A DNA stretch of 64,000 nucleotides from Rhodobacteraceae bacterium Alg231-30 (GTDB lineage Bacteria; Pseudomonadota; Alphaproteobacteria; Rhodobacterales; Rhodobacteraceae): assembly GCA_900143615.1 (NCBI GenBank), contig FREU01000002.1, forward strand, positions 724,663 through 788,662, in the 5' to 3' direction. The notes below the pieces were generated by a model. It worked only from the letters and a program-made list of their open reading frames with translations, did not search any database and had not been told where the DNA came from. The position numbers were made by a program, and so were the translations under genes. This document shows, piece by piece, positions 17,472-25,289 of the stretch. Each line of letters opens with the position of its first letter. The stretch's first letter is position 1.

Positions 17472-17823
17472 TGAGGAGGCATCCGAGCTGTTTGACGCGC
17501 TCAACCAATTGCTCGACGACGAACGCGAGACCCTGCTGAAAGGCAAACTCGACGCGCTGGATCCACTGCTGCAGCGCAAAGAAACGCTGTTTTCCGAAAT
17601 TCTCACGCTGGAAGATCAACCCAAAGACAGGCTGGCCACGTTGCGCGCCAAATCGCAACGCAATCAAGTTTTGCTGGAGTCTGCCCTGCAAGGAATTCGC
17701 GCGGTGTCCGATCGCATGAAAATCCTGCGCCGCGTCAAGGGATCGCTGGAAACCTACAACAACCAAGGCCAACGGCAGGCGGTCGATCTGTCCGCAGGTC
17801 GCAAAGTCGAGAAACGTGCCTGA
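17464..17823 (+). CDS. flgN: FlgN-like flagellar export chaperone
   Basis: 119-residue, highly helical, coiled-coil protein (LNQLLDDERETLLKGKLDALDPLLQRKE...) matching the FlgN family, which holds hook-associated proteins FlgK and FlgL before export. GTG start at 17464 with AAGGAG 7 bases upstream, inside the end of flgJ. Small size and position between flgJ and flagellin agree with the role. Family similarity is weak at sequence level, so partner specificity is inferred. Confidence 0.75.
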   Translation: MSNEEASELFDALNQLLDDERETLLKGKLDALDPLLQRKETLFSEILTLEDQPKDRLATLRAKSQRNQVLLESALQGIRAVSDRMKILRRVKGSLETYNNQGQRQAVDLSAGRKVEKRA

Positions 17824-17863
17824 GAGGATTTAGTTAAAATGCGCAGCAACCCGAGGGGTCGCC

Positions 17864-17878
17864 TTAGCACTCCATTAG
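17864..17878. promoter_or_regulatory. CtrA-like element upstream of flagellin
   Basis: TTAG, 7 bases, TTAG, about 156-170 bases upstream of the flagellin start codon. One mismatch in each half to TTAA-N7-TTAA. Plausible class III promoter element but weak. Confidence 0.3.
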
Positions 17879-17903
17879 CATTTCGCGCGCCAAAGTAAGC
17901 CTG

Positions 17904-17937
17904 CATCCGATTGGATGGCGCTGATCCGGAAAACCGG
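17904..17937 (+). promoter_or_regulatory. Inverted repeats in the flagellin leader region
   Basis: Two small hairpins: CATCC (17904-17908) with GGATG (17913-17917), and CCGG (17926-17929) with CCGG (17934-17937), about 100-130 bases before the flagellin start. In Caulobacter FlbT acts on the flagellin 5' leader; because flbT is encoded here, this structured leader is a candidate target. Whether it is transcribed is not known. Confidence 0.35.
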
Positions 17938-18033
17938 CACAGCAATTGTCAGAATGACGCTCATGCGTGTCCTCAAAAAGAGGGCGCAACTTAAATCCCG
18001 GTGCAAAGCGCCGATTGATACTAAGGAAATGCC

Positions 18034-18861
18034 ATGTCCAGCATTCTCACAAACAACAGTGCCATGGTTGCACTGCAAACTCTCAAAACAATCAACAAAG
18101 ACCTGGGTTCGACTCAATCTGCGATCTCGACTGGTAAAGAAGTCGCGACTGCAAAAGACAACGCTGCGATCTGGGCTGTGTCGAAAGTTATGGAATCGGA
18201 TGCTTCTGGTTTTAAAACAATCGGTGACGGCCTGTCTCTGGGTGAAGCCACTGTTGCGGTTGCACAAAAAGCGGCTGAACAGATCGTTGACATCCTGACT
18301 GAGATGAAAGACCTGATCATCGGTGCGCAAGGCGAAAACGTCGACCACGCCAAGATCGCAACTGACCTGACCGCAAAGCAAGACCAGATCACTGACATCG
18401 TCTCGGGTGCTCAGTTCAACGGTCACAACCTTCTGAACAATGCTGGCGGCCCACTTCAAGTTCTGGCGTCGCTTGACCGTTCCGGCGCAGGTACTCCGGT
18501 TCCAAACTACATCACTGTTGCTTCGGTTGATTTCGAGACTAGCCTTGATTTCAGCAACATTGACGTGACAACCGATGCGGCTTCGCGTGCAACTTCGCTT
18601 GACGAAATCGACACCCTGATCGGCACAGCCGTTGACGGTGCTGCTGCACTGGGTTCTTCCAACAAGCACATTGCTGACCAAGGTACATTCGTTGGCAACA
18701 TGGTTGACTCGTTGAACTCAGGTGTTGGCGCACTTGTTGACGCCGATATGGAAGCTGCGTCTGCTCGCCTGCAAGCTCTGCAGGTTCAACAGCAGCTGGC
18801 AACACAGTCGCTGTCAATCGCCAACCAGGCACCTCAGAACATCTTGTCGCTGTTCCGCTAA
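18034..18861 (+). CDS. fliC: Flagellin
   Basis: Filament subunit, 275 residues, at the short end for flagellins. The conserved N-terminal coiled-coil (SSILTNNSAMVALQTLKTIN ... STGKEVATAKDNAA) and C-terminal helix (ADMEAASARLQALQVQQQLA ... SIANQAPQNILSLFR) are intact; the central surface domain is reduced to about 100 residues. No signal peptide, as expected for type III export. AAGGAAA lies upstream of the ATG. Codon use is strongly biased and the leader and trailer both carry hairpins, fitting an abundant product. flaF and flbT follow directly. Confidence 0.97.
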   Translation: MSSILTNNSAMVALQTLKTINKDLGSTQSAISTGKEVATAKDNAAIWAVSKVMESDASGFKTIGDGLSLGEATVAVAQKAAEQIVDILTEMKDLIIGAQGENVDHAKIATDLTAKQDQITDIVSGAQFNGHNLLNNAGGPLQVLASLDRSGAGTPVPNYITVASVDFETSLDFSNIDVTTDAASRATSLDEIDTLIGTAVDGAAALGSSNKHIADQGTFVGNMVDSLNSGVGALVDADMEAASARLQALQVQQQLATQSLSIANQAPQNILSLFR

Positions 18862-18870
18862 ACTCATCGC

Positions 18871-18897
18871 TGAGGCGCGCAGAAATCGCGCGCCTCA
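18871..18897 (+). promoter_or_regulatory. Intercistronic hairpin after flagellin
   Basis: Perfect 10-bp stem TGAGGCGCGC (18871-18880) / GCGCGCCTCA (18888-18897), 7-base loop, no T-tract. It separates flagellin from flaF 39 bases before the flaF start and probably limits read-through or protects the flagellin message. Confidence 0.6.
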
Positions 18898-18935
18898 CAC
18901 CCCTGCAACTGAACGACTAACCAGAAGGTTTTGAC

Positions 18936-19313
18936 GTGACACCCAATGCTCTTGCCCAGCAGGCCTATGCACAGGCCAATGCGCCCACCAGAACGCCACG
19001 CAAGATCGAGTACGACGCCATTGCGCGTATCACGTTTCAGCTAAAAGCCGCAGCTCAGAAAGGAAAGAAAGAGTTTCCTGCACTTGTCGCTGCCATTCAT
19101 GAAAATCGCAAGCTCTGGACCCTATTGGCAACAATGGTTGCCGATCCTCAAAACGAATTGCCAGAGAGCTTGCGTGCCCAGATTTTTTATCTTGCCGAAT
19201 TTACACGGCAACACAGTTCACGAGTTTTGTCGGGAGAGGAATCTGTCCGTCCTCTCCTTGAAGTTAACGCAGCGATCCTGAAGGGATTGCGAGGAGGAGA
19301 GACCCCAACATGA
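18936..19313 (+). CDS. flaF: Flagellin synthesis activator FlaF
   Basis: FlaF family, 125 residues; in Caulobacter FlaF is required for flagellin synthesis and acts as a secretion chaperone for flagellin, opposing FlbT. Family blocks seen: ALAQQAYAQ at the start, the EYDAIARITFQL helix, and LRAQIFYLAEFTRQHS near 80-95. GTG start at 18936 with AAGG upstream. It overlaps flbT by 4 bases (ATGA), so the two opposing regulators are made together. Confidence 0.92.
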   Translation: MTPNALAQQAYAQANAPTRTPRKIEYDAIARITFQLKAAAQKGKKEFPALVAAIHENRKLWTLLATMVADPQNELPESLRAQIFYLAEFTRQHSSRVLSGEESVRPLLEVNAAILKGLRGGETPT

Positions 19314-19714
19314 GCGGATTAGTCTTAAAATTAAGCCCCAAGGAACGCATTCTGATCAACGGAGCCGTTCTTGAAAACGGGGATCGTCGCAGTCGGATTT
19401 CGATCCTGACGCCGAACGCCAATATCCTGCGTCTGCGCGATGCAATCCATCCCACAGATGCCGATACACCGGTCAAACGCGCCTGTTATGCACTGCAACT
19501 GGTGTTGACCGGGGATTCCAACCCGGATGAGGTTGAACTGACCCTGTTGCGCCACATCGAGGACCTGAGTCAGGTCTTTATCGATGCTGACAGCCGCAAA
19601 CAGTTGACTCTCGCAACACAATCCGTTCTGGGCGCGCGCCACTATCAGGCGCTTAAGGCGCTCCGCGCTCTAATCGCGCGTGAAGAACGACTTTTGGCAG
19701 CGAGGCGAGCATGA
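19310..19714 (+). CDS. flbT: Flagellin mRNA repressor FlbT
   Basis: FlbT, 134 residues; in Caulobacter it binds the flagellin 5' leader and promotes its decay until the hook is complete. Family blocks: SGLVLKLSPKERILINGAVLEN at the N-terminus (LxLKPxERxxINGAVL pattern) and the ALQLVLTGDSNPDE region near 55-75. ATGA overlaps at both ends join it to flaF and to the DUF1217 gene. The structured flagellin leader 1.3 kb upstream is its expected target. Confidence 0.93.
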   Translation: MSGLVLKLSPKERILINGAVLENGDRRSRISILTPNANILRLRDAIHPTDADTPVKRACYALQLVLTGDSNPDEVELTLLRHIEDLSQVFIDADSRKQLTLATQSVLGARHYQALKALRALIAREERLLAARRA

Positions 19715-20499
19715 GCTTTCAACCAATTGTCCCAGCAACCGGTCTTGTCGGTTGGTCCTTCCTGCAACGCACGATGGAGACCCAGACCGCCGCGTTTGAA
19801 ACGTCACCACAGATCACGCGTGACACGGAATACTTCATCGAGAACATCGGCAAAATCCAATCCGCCGAGGAATTGGTGGGTGACTACCGCCTGTTTAAGG
19901 TGGCGTTGGGAGCTTTTGGTTTGGATGATCATATCCAAGACCGATTTTTCATCCAGAAGATGCTTGAGGAAGGCACGTTGGCCGATGACGCCATGGCCAA
20001 CCGGATGACCGACCCGCGGTACGGCGCGATGGTGGATGCCTTTGGGTTTGGCAATCCTTTTGGATCAAATATTGGCAACGAAGGATTCGCCGACGGCATT
20101 ATTGCCTCCTACACGACACGGCAGTTCGAAATTGCAGTGGGCCAACAGGATGACACAATGCGTCAGGCCCTGAACGCGGTTCGTGAATTGGAAGATCTCG
20201 CCTCTCAAGACATCAGCAATGATGCGATGTGGTATTCAATCTTGGGAAGTGCGCCAATGCGGTCCGTTTTTGAGACTGCGCTGGCTTTGCCGAATTCTAT
20301 TGTAAACCTAGACTTGGACAAGCAGGTCGATTTGTTCAAGGATCGACTGCAAAAGGTGACTGGTAGTGACGAAATTGCGCAGTTTTCTTCAGAAGGCGCG
20401 CGCGAACAGATTGTGCAGCGCTATTTCCTGATGGACCAAATCTCCAACGTTGACGTGATGAATTCTAGCCAGATCGCTTTGTCGCTACTTCAGATGTAG
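19711..20499 (+). CDS. DUF1217 flagellar protein
   Basis: 262-residue protein of the DUF1217 family, found next to flbT in many Rhodobacterales and Rhizobiales flagellar loci. Helical, with a FKVALGAFGLDDHIQDRFFI block near 65-85 and a conserved DYRLFK. No signal peptide or membrane segment, so a cytoplasmic or type III-exported role is possible. No biochemical function is established as far as I know. ATGA overlap with flbT; terminator follows 24 bases after its stop. Confidence 0.85.
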   Translation: MSFQPIVPATGLVGWSFLQRTMETQTAAFETSPQITRDTEYFIENIGKIQSAEELVGDYRLFKVALGAFGLDDHIQDRFFIQKMLEEGTLADDAMANRMTDPRYGAMVDAFGFGNPFGSNIGNEGFADGIIASYTTRQFEIAVGQQDDTMRQALNAVRELEDLASQDISNDAMWYSILGSAPMRSVFETALALPNSIVNLDLDKQVDLFKDRLQKVTGSDEIAQFSSEGAREQIVQRYFLMDQISNVDVMNSSQIALSLLQM

Positions 20500-20522
20500 G
20501 TCACTCTGACATCGCAAATTCT

Positions 20523-20557
20523 AAGCCGCGCCCGTCAGCGCGGCTTTGTCATTTTTT
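20523..20557 (+). terminator. Rho-independent terminator after the flaF-flbT-DUF1217 genes
   Basis: Nine-base stem AAGCCGCGC (20523-20531) / GCGCGGCTT (20538-20546), 6-base loop, followed by TGTCATTTTTT. It lies between the convergent DUF1217 and fliI genes; the T-tract serves the plus-strand transcript. Confidence 0.8.
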
Positions 20558-21890
20558 ACATTGTTTTTGCCCCGGCCCGTCGCAGTAGAAGATTGAGCTT
20601 CGCAAACGAAGTCTCGACAGACGGTGCGCCCTGATCACCTAGGTAGGCATCGATCTCGGGCCACGCACGGATGGCAATATCGAGCACAGGATCGGTGCCT
20701 TCGGTATATAGCCCCGCGCGGATCATGGTCGCGGATTGCTCATAAGCCCCAAGCAGGCGGCGCGCCTCGCCTATCAGCAGGTTTTCCCCTGAGGTCGCCG
20801 CCGCAGGCAAGCTTCGCGACACCGATCGCAGCAAATCCACCGCGGGAAACCGGCCACGTTCCGCGATCTTTCGATCCAGCACGACGTGCCCGTCCAACAC
20901 CCCCCGCAGAATATCCGCAATGGGTTCATCCATATCTGACCCAGCCACCAATACGCTGAAAATTCCGGTGATGTCGCCCTGCCCGTCGCATCCCGGCCCT
21001 GCCCGTTCACAGAGCGACATGATCATATGTGCAGTTGATGGCGGGTAACCCCGCAGCGCCGGCATTTCACCGCTGGCCACGGCCACTTCACGGTGGGCTT
21101 CGGCAAAACGGGTGATCGAATCGGCCAAGAACAGGACATGTTTGCCCTGATCTCGGAAATGTTCGGCAACGCTCATCGCGGCCAAGGCACAGCGGCGGCG
21201 CACCAAGGGCGATTGGTCTGATGTGGCAGCAACAACAATTGAACGCGCCAAGCCTTCAAGCCCCAATACGTTTTCAACAAATTCGCGCAATTCGCGTCCG
21301 CGTTCTCCGACCAATGCTATGACTGCGACATCTGCCTGTAGCTGACAGGCAAATTTTCCCATTAGGCTGGTCTTACCAACACCCGACCCCGCGAAAAGCC
21401 CCAAACGTTGTCCTTGGACAATTGGGAGAAGGGTGTTGAAGGTGGACATTCCCGTTTCAAGGCGCTTGCCCATCGCGCGCCGTTCCGCCGGTGCCGGTGG
21501 ATCGTTTTTCAACGACCGCATTTCCGGCCCGCGCAAAAGCGGTTTGCCATCCAACGGGTTTCCGTAGGGGTCAATCACCCGCCCGATCCACGAATTTGCG
21601 GGGGCAATGCCCATGTGATCACGCAACGCAACACGGTCGCCAATCGAAACGCCATCAGGTTGCGTATCGGGCAACATTGTCATGTCTGTGCCGTGCAGCT
21701 GAATCACTTCGCCCAGAATAGACCGGCCATCACGCAGCCAGACTTGCAACACATCCCCGATGCTTGCGGCTTCGCCCAGACCACCGACCCGCAGCAAGCT
21801 ACCTTCTACCGAAACAACTTTGCCCAATTCCTGAACAACGCGCAGAGTTGCAAGCTCGGCGCGCAGGCTATTGATGGTTTGGTTCTCCAT
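20556..21890 (-). CDS. fliI: Flagellum-specific ATPase FliI
   Basis: Export ATPase related to F1-beta, 444 residues, normal length. Start at 21890 is chosen because GGAG lies 6 bases upstream and because it gives the usual FliI N-terminus; the open frame runs about 280 bases further up but overlaps the flgB promoter. Walker A GSGVGKT at 168-174, Walker B HVLFLADS, DITGIFSVLVAGSDMDEP typical of FliI. It energises docking and unfolding of substrates with FliH (38158-38754). It is alone on its strand and divergent from flgB, not beside fliH and fliJ. Confidence 0.95.
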   Translation of the reverse strand: MENQTINSLRAELATLRVVQELGKVVSVEGSLLRVGGLGEAASIGDVLQVWLRDGRSILGEVIQLHGTDMTMLPDTQPDGVSIGDRVALRDHMGIAPANSWIGRVIDPYGNPLDGKPLLRGPEMRSLKNDPPAPAERRAMGKRLETGMSTFNTLLPIVQGQRLGLFAGSGVGKTSLMGKFACQLQADVAVIALVGERGRELREFVENVLGLEGLARSIVVAATSDQSPLVRRRCALAAMSVAEHFRDQGKHVLFLADSITRFAEAHREVAVASGEMPALRGYPPSTAHMIMSLCERAGPGCDGQGDITGIFSVLVAGSDMDEPIADILRGVLDGHVVLDRKIAERGRFPAVDLLRSVSRSLPAAATSGENLLIGEARRLLGAYEQSATMIRAGLYTEGTDPVLDIAIRAWPEIDAYLGDQGAPSVETSFAKLNLLLRRAGAKTM

Positions 21891-21936
21891 AGACGGCTCC
21901 ATGTGCTCTTTGAAAGACTTTCTAAACGAATCGGAG

Positions 21937-21952
21937 TTAAGCCTTGATTTAA
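21937..21952. promoter_or_regulatory. Possible CtrA-like element between fliI and flgB
   Basis: Two TTAA tetramers with an 8-base spacer (one longer than the CtrA consensus), in the 84-base gap between divergent fliI and flgB, 23-38 bases before the flgB start. Suggestive only because of the spacing mismatch. Confidence 0.25.
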
Positions 21953-21974
21953 GTCTTTCGAGGGAGAAGCCCCG

Positions 21975-22358
21975 ATGTTCAAATCTTTGGAAATCTTCAA
22001 GATTTCTCACGCAATGGCAAGTCATGCCGCAACCCGTCAAACGGTTGTTGCGCAGAATATGGCCAACGCGGACACCCCCGGCTATGTCGCGCGCGATCTT
22101 GTGCCGTTTACCGAAATATACGAGTCGGCTCAGTCCAGCCGCACTATGCGCGCCACCCGCGCAGGCCATCATGGCAACGCACTAGAAGCCAGCCCGATCA
22201 CACCCCGCGAGACGCTGGCGGACACATCCCCCAATGGCAATACCGTGTCGCTGGAAGAAGAAATGATCAAGTCAGCCAACGTGAAGAGCCAGCATGATCG
22301 CGCGCTGGCAATCTACAAATCTTCGATGAACGTGCTGCGCACGACCATCGGAAGCTGA
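21975..22358 (+). CDS. flgB: Flagellar proximal rod protein FlgB
   Basis: Rod protein, 127 residues, exported by the flagellar type III system. The axial-protein helix and motif AQNMANADTPGYVARD (about 26-41) is characteristic. GAGGGAG lies upstream of the ATG. First gene of a nine-gene operon (flgB, flgC, fliE, fliQ, flgF, flgG, flgA, flgH, FliL-like) that builds the rod, its export-gate part and the L ring. Confidence 0.96.
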   Translation: MFKSLEIFKISHAMASHAATRQTVVAQNMANADTPGYVARDLVPFTEIYESAQSSRTMRATRAGHHGNALEASPITPRETLADTSPNGNTVSLEEEMIKSANVKSQHDRALAIYKSSMNVLRTTIGS

Positions 22359-22377
22359 TTGCGAAAAGGACCTCAAA

Positions 22378-22764
22378 ATGAATGATTTCACCTCGGCCCT
22401 TAGCATCAGTTCAAGTGGGATGCGCGCGCAGGCCAATCGTATTCGCCATGTCTCTGAAAACATCGCAAATGCCGACACGCCTGGCTACAAGCGCAAGGTC
22501 ATCAGTTTTGAAGAAAACACCGTAACCCGCGACGGCCAAGTTCAGGCCGGGCGTGTTCAACTCGATCAAAGCGAACGCCAACAGATGTTTGACCCCAGCC
22601 ACCCACTGGCAGACGAAACTGGTCACTATCTGGGGTCCAACGTTGACCTGATTATCGAAGTTGCTGACGCACGTGAGGCGCAGCGCAGCTATGAAGCCAA
22701 TCTCAAGATGTTCGATCAGACACGACAAATGTCATCGTCGTTGATGGACCTCTTGCGCAAATAA
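22378..22764 (+). CDS. flgC: Flagellar proximal rod protein FlgC
   Basis: Rod protein, 128 residues, with the paired axial motifs: N-terminal SENIANADTPGYKRK at about 25-39 and C-terminal SYEANLKMFDQTRQM at about 103-117. Begins 19 bases after flgB. It assembles with FlgB and FlgF above the FliE adaptor. Confidence 0.96.
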   Translation: MNDFTSALSISSSGMRAQANRIRHVSENIANADTPGYKRKVISFEENTVTRDGQVQAGRVQLDQSERQQMFDPSHPLADETGHYLGSNVDLIIEVADAREAQRSYEANLKMFDQTRQMSSSLMDLLRK

Positions 22765-22785
22765 CGACAGTCAAGGAAAGCCAGA

Positions 22786-23070
22786 ATGGAAATCCAATCA
22801 GTCCTCGCCGCTCAGAAATATACCGCGTCTAAGCCGGTTACCGATCCGGTTGCAGGTGGTGACGGCAACACGCTTGTCGGTCTCGCGAAAGACTTCGCAG
22901 CGACACTTCAGGAAAGCGAAGAGGTCGCAAAGCAGGCGATGACCAGTTCTGCAGATCCGCACACGTTGGTGCAGGCTCTGGCGCAAACAGAACTGGCTGT
23001 CGAAGCCGCCGTTGCGGTGCGCAACAAGGTGGTGGAAGCCTATCAAGAAATTCTGCGCATGCCTGTCTAA
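22786..23070 (+). CDS. fliE: Flagellar MS-ring/rod adaptor FliE
   Basis: 94 residues, the usual size. Matches FliE in the C-terminal helix (LVQALAQTELAVEAAVAVRNKVVEAYQEILRMPV region, read in parts), which links the rod to the MS ring. Starts 21 bases after flgC; its stop shares one base with the fliQ start (TAATG). Confidence 0.93.
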   Translation: MEIQSVLAAQKYTASKPVTDPVAGGDGNTLVGLAKDFAATLQESEEVAKQAMTSSADPHTLVQALAQTELAVEAAVAVRNKVVEAYQEILRMPV

Positions 23071-23339
23071 TGCTGGAACAAACGATCTTTTTTGACACTC
23101 TTCGTCAGGGCCTCTGGGTCGCAGTTATCATTGCGTTGCCTATTCTTACGGCGGCTCTCTTGTCTGGTGTCACGGTGGGTCTCTTTCAGGCGCTGACGTC
23201 TATTCAGGAAATGACACTGACGTTTGTACCCAAGCTGTTGGCCATTGTCGTCGTGTTCTGGCTGACAATGGGGTTCATGGTTCAGACGCTTGTCTCGTTT
23301 TTCCAAAACCAAATCATTCCGCTGATCATAGGAGGGTAA
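23070..23339 (+). CDS. fliQ: Flagellar export gate protein FliQ
   Basis: Small two-helix membrane protein, 89 residues. Segments at about 14-38 (GLWVAVIIALPILTAALLSG) and 52-75 (LLAIVVVFWLTMGFMVQTLV), with QEMTLTFVPK between, are diagnostic. It forms the export gate with FliP (39028-39768) and FliR (28007-28783), which are encoded in other operons of this locus. Confidence 0.96.
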   Translation: MLEQTIFFDTLRQGLWVAVIIALPILTAALLSGVTVGLFQALTSIQEMTLTFVPKLLAIVVVFWLTMGFMVQTLVSFFQNQIIPLIIGG

Positions 23340-23341
23340 CC

Positions 23342-24055
23342 ATGAATAACGCTGGTTATACTACGCTTACGCGCCAATCCGGATTGAACCGCGAAATGTC
23401 GGTTCTGGCCAACAACATTGCGAACGCGCAAACCACAGGATTTCGCCAAGAAGGCATAACCTTCACCGAGTTTATTAAGACTGCAGAAGGTGCCGAAAGC
23501 CTGTCGATGGGGGTTGCCAATGTGCAAACGACCTCATTTACCCAGGGGGCTTTGACCCAAACCAACGGCGCGTTTGATATGGCGATCGAGGGGTCGGGAT
23601 TTTTCATGGTGCAGACGCCAAACGGCGAGCGCCTGACCCGCGCTGGCAGCTTTGTAGCAAATGCGGAAGGTGATCTTGTCACTCTGGAAGGCCATTTGGT
23701 TATGGACGCTGGCGGCGCGCCAATCTTTATCCCGCCTGACGTCGAAGGTGTGGATATTTCAGCCGATGGCACCTTTAGCGTTGATGGTCGCCCCATCGCA
23801 CAGATCGGTCTTTTCGAACCGATCAATCCACGTGACCTGAAACGGGAATCCGGAGTTCTCATGGAGGCCCCGGATGGCACCGAACCCATGGTGGACGGTC
23901 GCGTTTTGCAGGGATTTCTGGAAGGCTCCAACGTAAACCCAATCGGGCAGTTGACGCGGATGATCGAAGTCCAGCGCGCCTATGAGATGGGTCAATCCTT
24001 TTCGGATGCCGAGGATGAGCGCATCCGTAACGCCGTAAAATCACTTGTCCGCTAA
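23342..24055 (+). CDS. flgF: Flagellar proximal rod protein FlgF
   Basis: Rod protein, 237 residues. N-terminal NNIANAQTTGFRQE, central GSGFFMVQTPNGERLTRAGSF and the C-terminal LEGSNVNPIGQLTRMIEVQRAYEMG are the FlgE/F/G family blocks. Two bases separate it from fliQ; GGAGG lies just before the ATG. Confidence 0.95.
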   Translation: MNNAGYTTLTRQSGLNREMSVLANNIANAQTTGFRQEGITFTEFIKTAEGAESLSMGVANVQTTSFTQGALTQTNGAFDMAIEGSGFFMVQTPNGERLTRAGSFVANAEGDLVTLEGHLVMDAGGAPIFIPPDVEGVDISADGTFSVDGRPIAQIGLFEPINPRDLKRESGVLMEAPDGTEPMVDGRVLQGFLEGSNVNPIGQLTRMIEVQRAYEMGQSFSDAEDERIRNAVKSLVR

Positions 24056-24070
24056 TCAAAGGAGATCGCC

Positions 24071-24856
24071 ATGCGCGCCCTGTCTATCGCAGCAACCGGT
24101 ATGAGCGCCCAGCAATTGCGGGTCGAAACCATTTCAAACAACCTCGCGAACATGTCGACCACGGGCTACAACGCTCGTCGCGCCGAATTTGCAGATCTGC
24201 ACTATCAGCAAGTGTCGCGCGCCGGCGCGATCAGCGCGTCGGATGGTTCAATGTTGCCAACCGGTATTCAAGTTGGTCTGGGTGTGCGGCCCGCCGCCAT
24301 CACAATGCATCTTCAACAAGGTGCCCTGACCCAAACTGGCGGTAGCTTGGACCTGGCGATTGAAGGTAATGGCTATCTGGAAGTTGAACTGCCCTCCGGT
24401 CAGTCAGCCTATACACGGGACGGTGGTCTTAAACAGAGCGCGGATGGTTTGATCGTAACCTCCGAAGGGTATCCGGTTGCCCCCGAAATCACCATTCCAG
24501 AAGACGCTCGTGAAATCAGCATCAACGCCGATGGTGAGGTCTACGCCTATTTTGACGATACCGTCGAAGCTGAGCTATTAGGGCAGTTCACGTTGACCGG
24601 TTTCTCCAACGCCAAGGGCCTTGAGGCCATCGGCGGCAACCTGTTTTTGGAAACCGAGGCCTCTGGTGTGCCTTTGACGTCTGATCCGGGCGAAGATGGC
24701 TTGGGCATTGTCCGCCAGGGCTATCTCGAAGCCAGTTCCGTTGATGCGGTAAAAGAATTGACCGAACTGATCGAGGCCCAGCGTGGATACGAGCTAAACG
24801 CCAAAGTGATCACCGCCGCCGACCAGATGATGTCGGCCACAACGCAGATCCGCTGA
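24071..24856 (+). CDS. flgG: Flagellar distal rod protein FlgG
   Basis: Distal rod protein, 261 residues, the standard length. N-terminal MRALSIAATGMSAQQLRVE and SNNLANMSTTGYNARRAEF, central GNGYLEVELPSGQSAYTRDG and C-terminal QGYLEASSVDAVKELTELI are very close to other FlgG proteins. AAAGGAG lies upstream of the ATG. It is the rod section that passes through the P and L rings. Confidence 0.97.
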   Translation: MRALSIAATGMSAQQLRVETISNNLANMSTTGYNARRAEFADLHYQQVSRAGAISASDGSMLPTGIQVGLGVRPAAITMHLQQGALTQTGGSLDLAIEGNGYLEVELPSGQSAYTRDGGLKQSADGLIVTSEGYPVAPEITIPEDAREISINADGEVYAYFDDTVEAELLGQFTLTGFSNAKGLEAIGGNLFLETEASGVPLTSDPGEDGLGIVRQGYLEASSVDAVKELTELIEAQRGYELNAKVITAADQMMSATTQIR

Positions 24857-24857
24857 T

Positions 24858-25277
24858 ATGCGTAGGGTCGCACTTCTTCTAGCCTTGCTAGCTTGCACCC
24901 CGGTTGCGGCAGACATTGTTGTGGCGACCCAAATCATTCGACCAAATGCGATCATCTCAGCAAATTCCGTCACCCTGCAACGCGGCGAAGCCGCTGGCGT
25001 TTACTCGGAATTAGAGTCTGTTGTGGGCCTAGAAGCCCGCAACGCGCTCTATCCAGGGCGTCCAGTGCGATTTGACGACGTCGGACAGCCTGCCTTGGTG
25101 GAACGTAATCAGGTCATTGTTTTGATCTACGACAACGCGGGTTTGAGCATCCGAACCGACGCAAGGTCGTTGGATCGTGCGGGCGCCGGTGAGCGCCTGA
25201 AAGTGATGAATTTAAACTCCCGAACAACCGTCACAGGCACTGTCATGCCGGACGGCACTGTCCGCGTCATGAATTAA
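24858..25277 (+). CDS. flgA: P-ring assembly chaperone FlgA
   Basis: Periplasmic protein of 139 residues with a signal peptide (MRRVALLLALLACTPVAA) and a SAF-type domain (GLEARNALYPGRPVRFDDV), ending VTGTVMPDGTVRVMN. It assists assembly of FlgI (51953-53053) around the rod. Starts 1 base after flgG. Confidence 0.9.
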   Translation: MRRVALLLALLACTPVAADIVVATQIIRPNAIISANSVTLQRGEAAGVYSELESVVGLEARNALYPGRPVRFDDVGQPALVERNQVIVLIYDNAGLSIRTDARSLDRAGAGERLKVMNLNSRTTVTGTVMPDGTVRVMN

Positions 25278-25289
25278 GAGGATCCCCCA

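Noticed and set aside
17935..17950. Sigma-54-like sequence (GGCAC, 5 bases, TTGTC) upstream of flagellin
   Set aside because: The invariant GC of the -12 element is GT here, and flagella of this lineage are generally CtrA-controlled. Probably chance.
21891..22172. N-terminal extension of FliI
   Set aside because: The open frame continues upstream of 21890, but it would overlap the flgB coding region and promoter; the ATG at 21890 has a good ribosome site and gives the standard FliI length.
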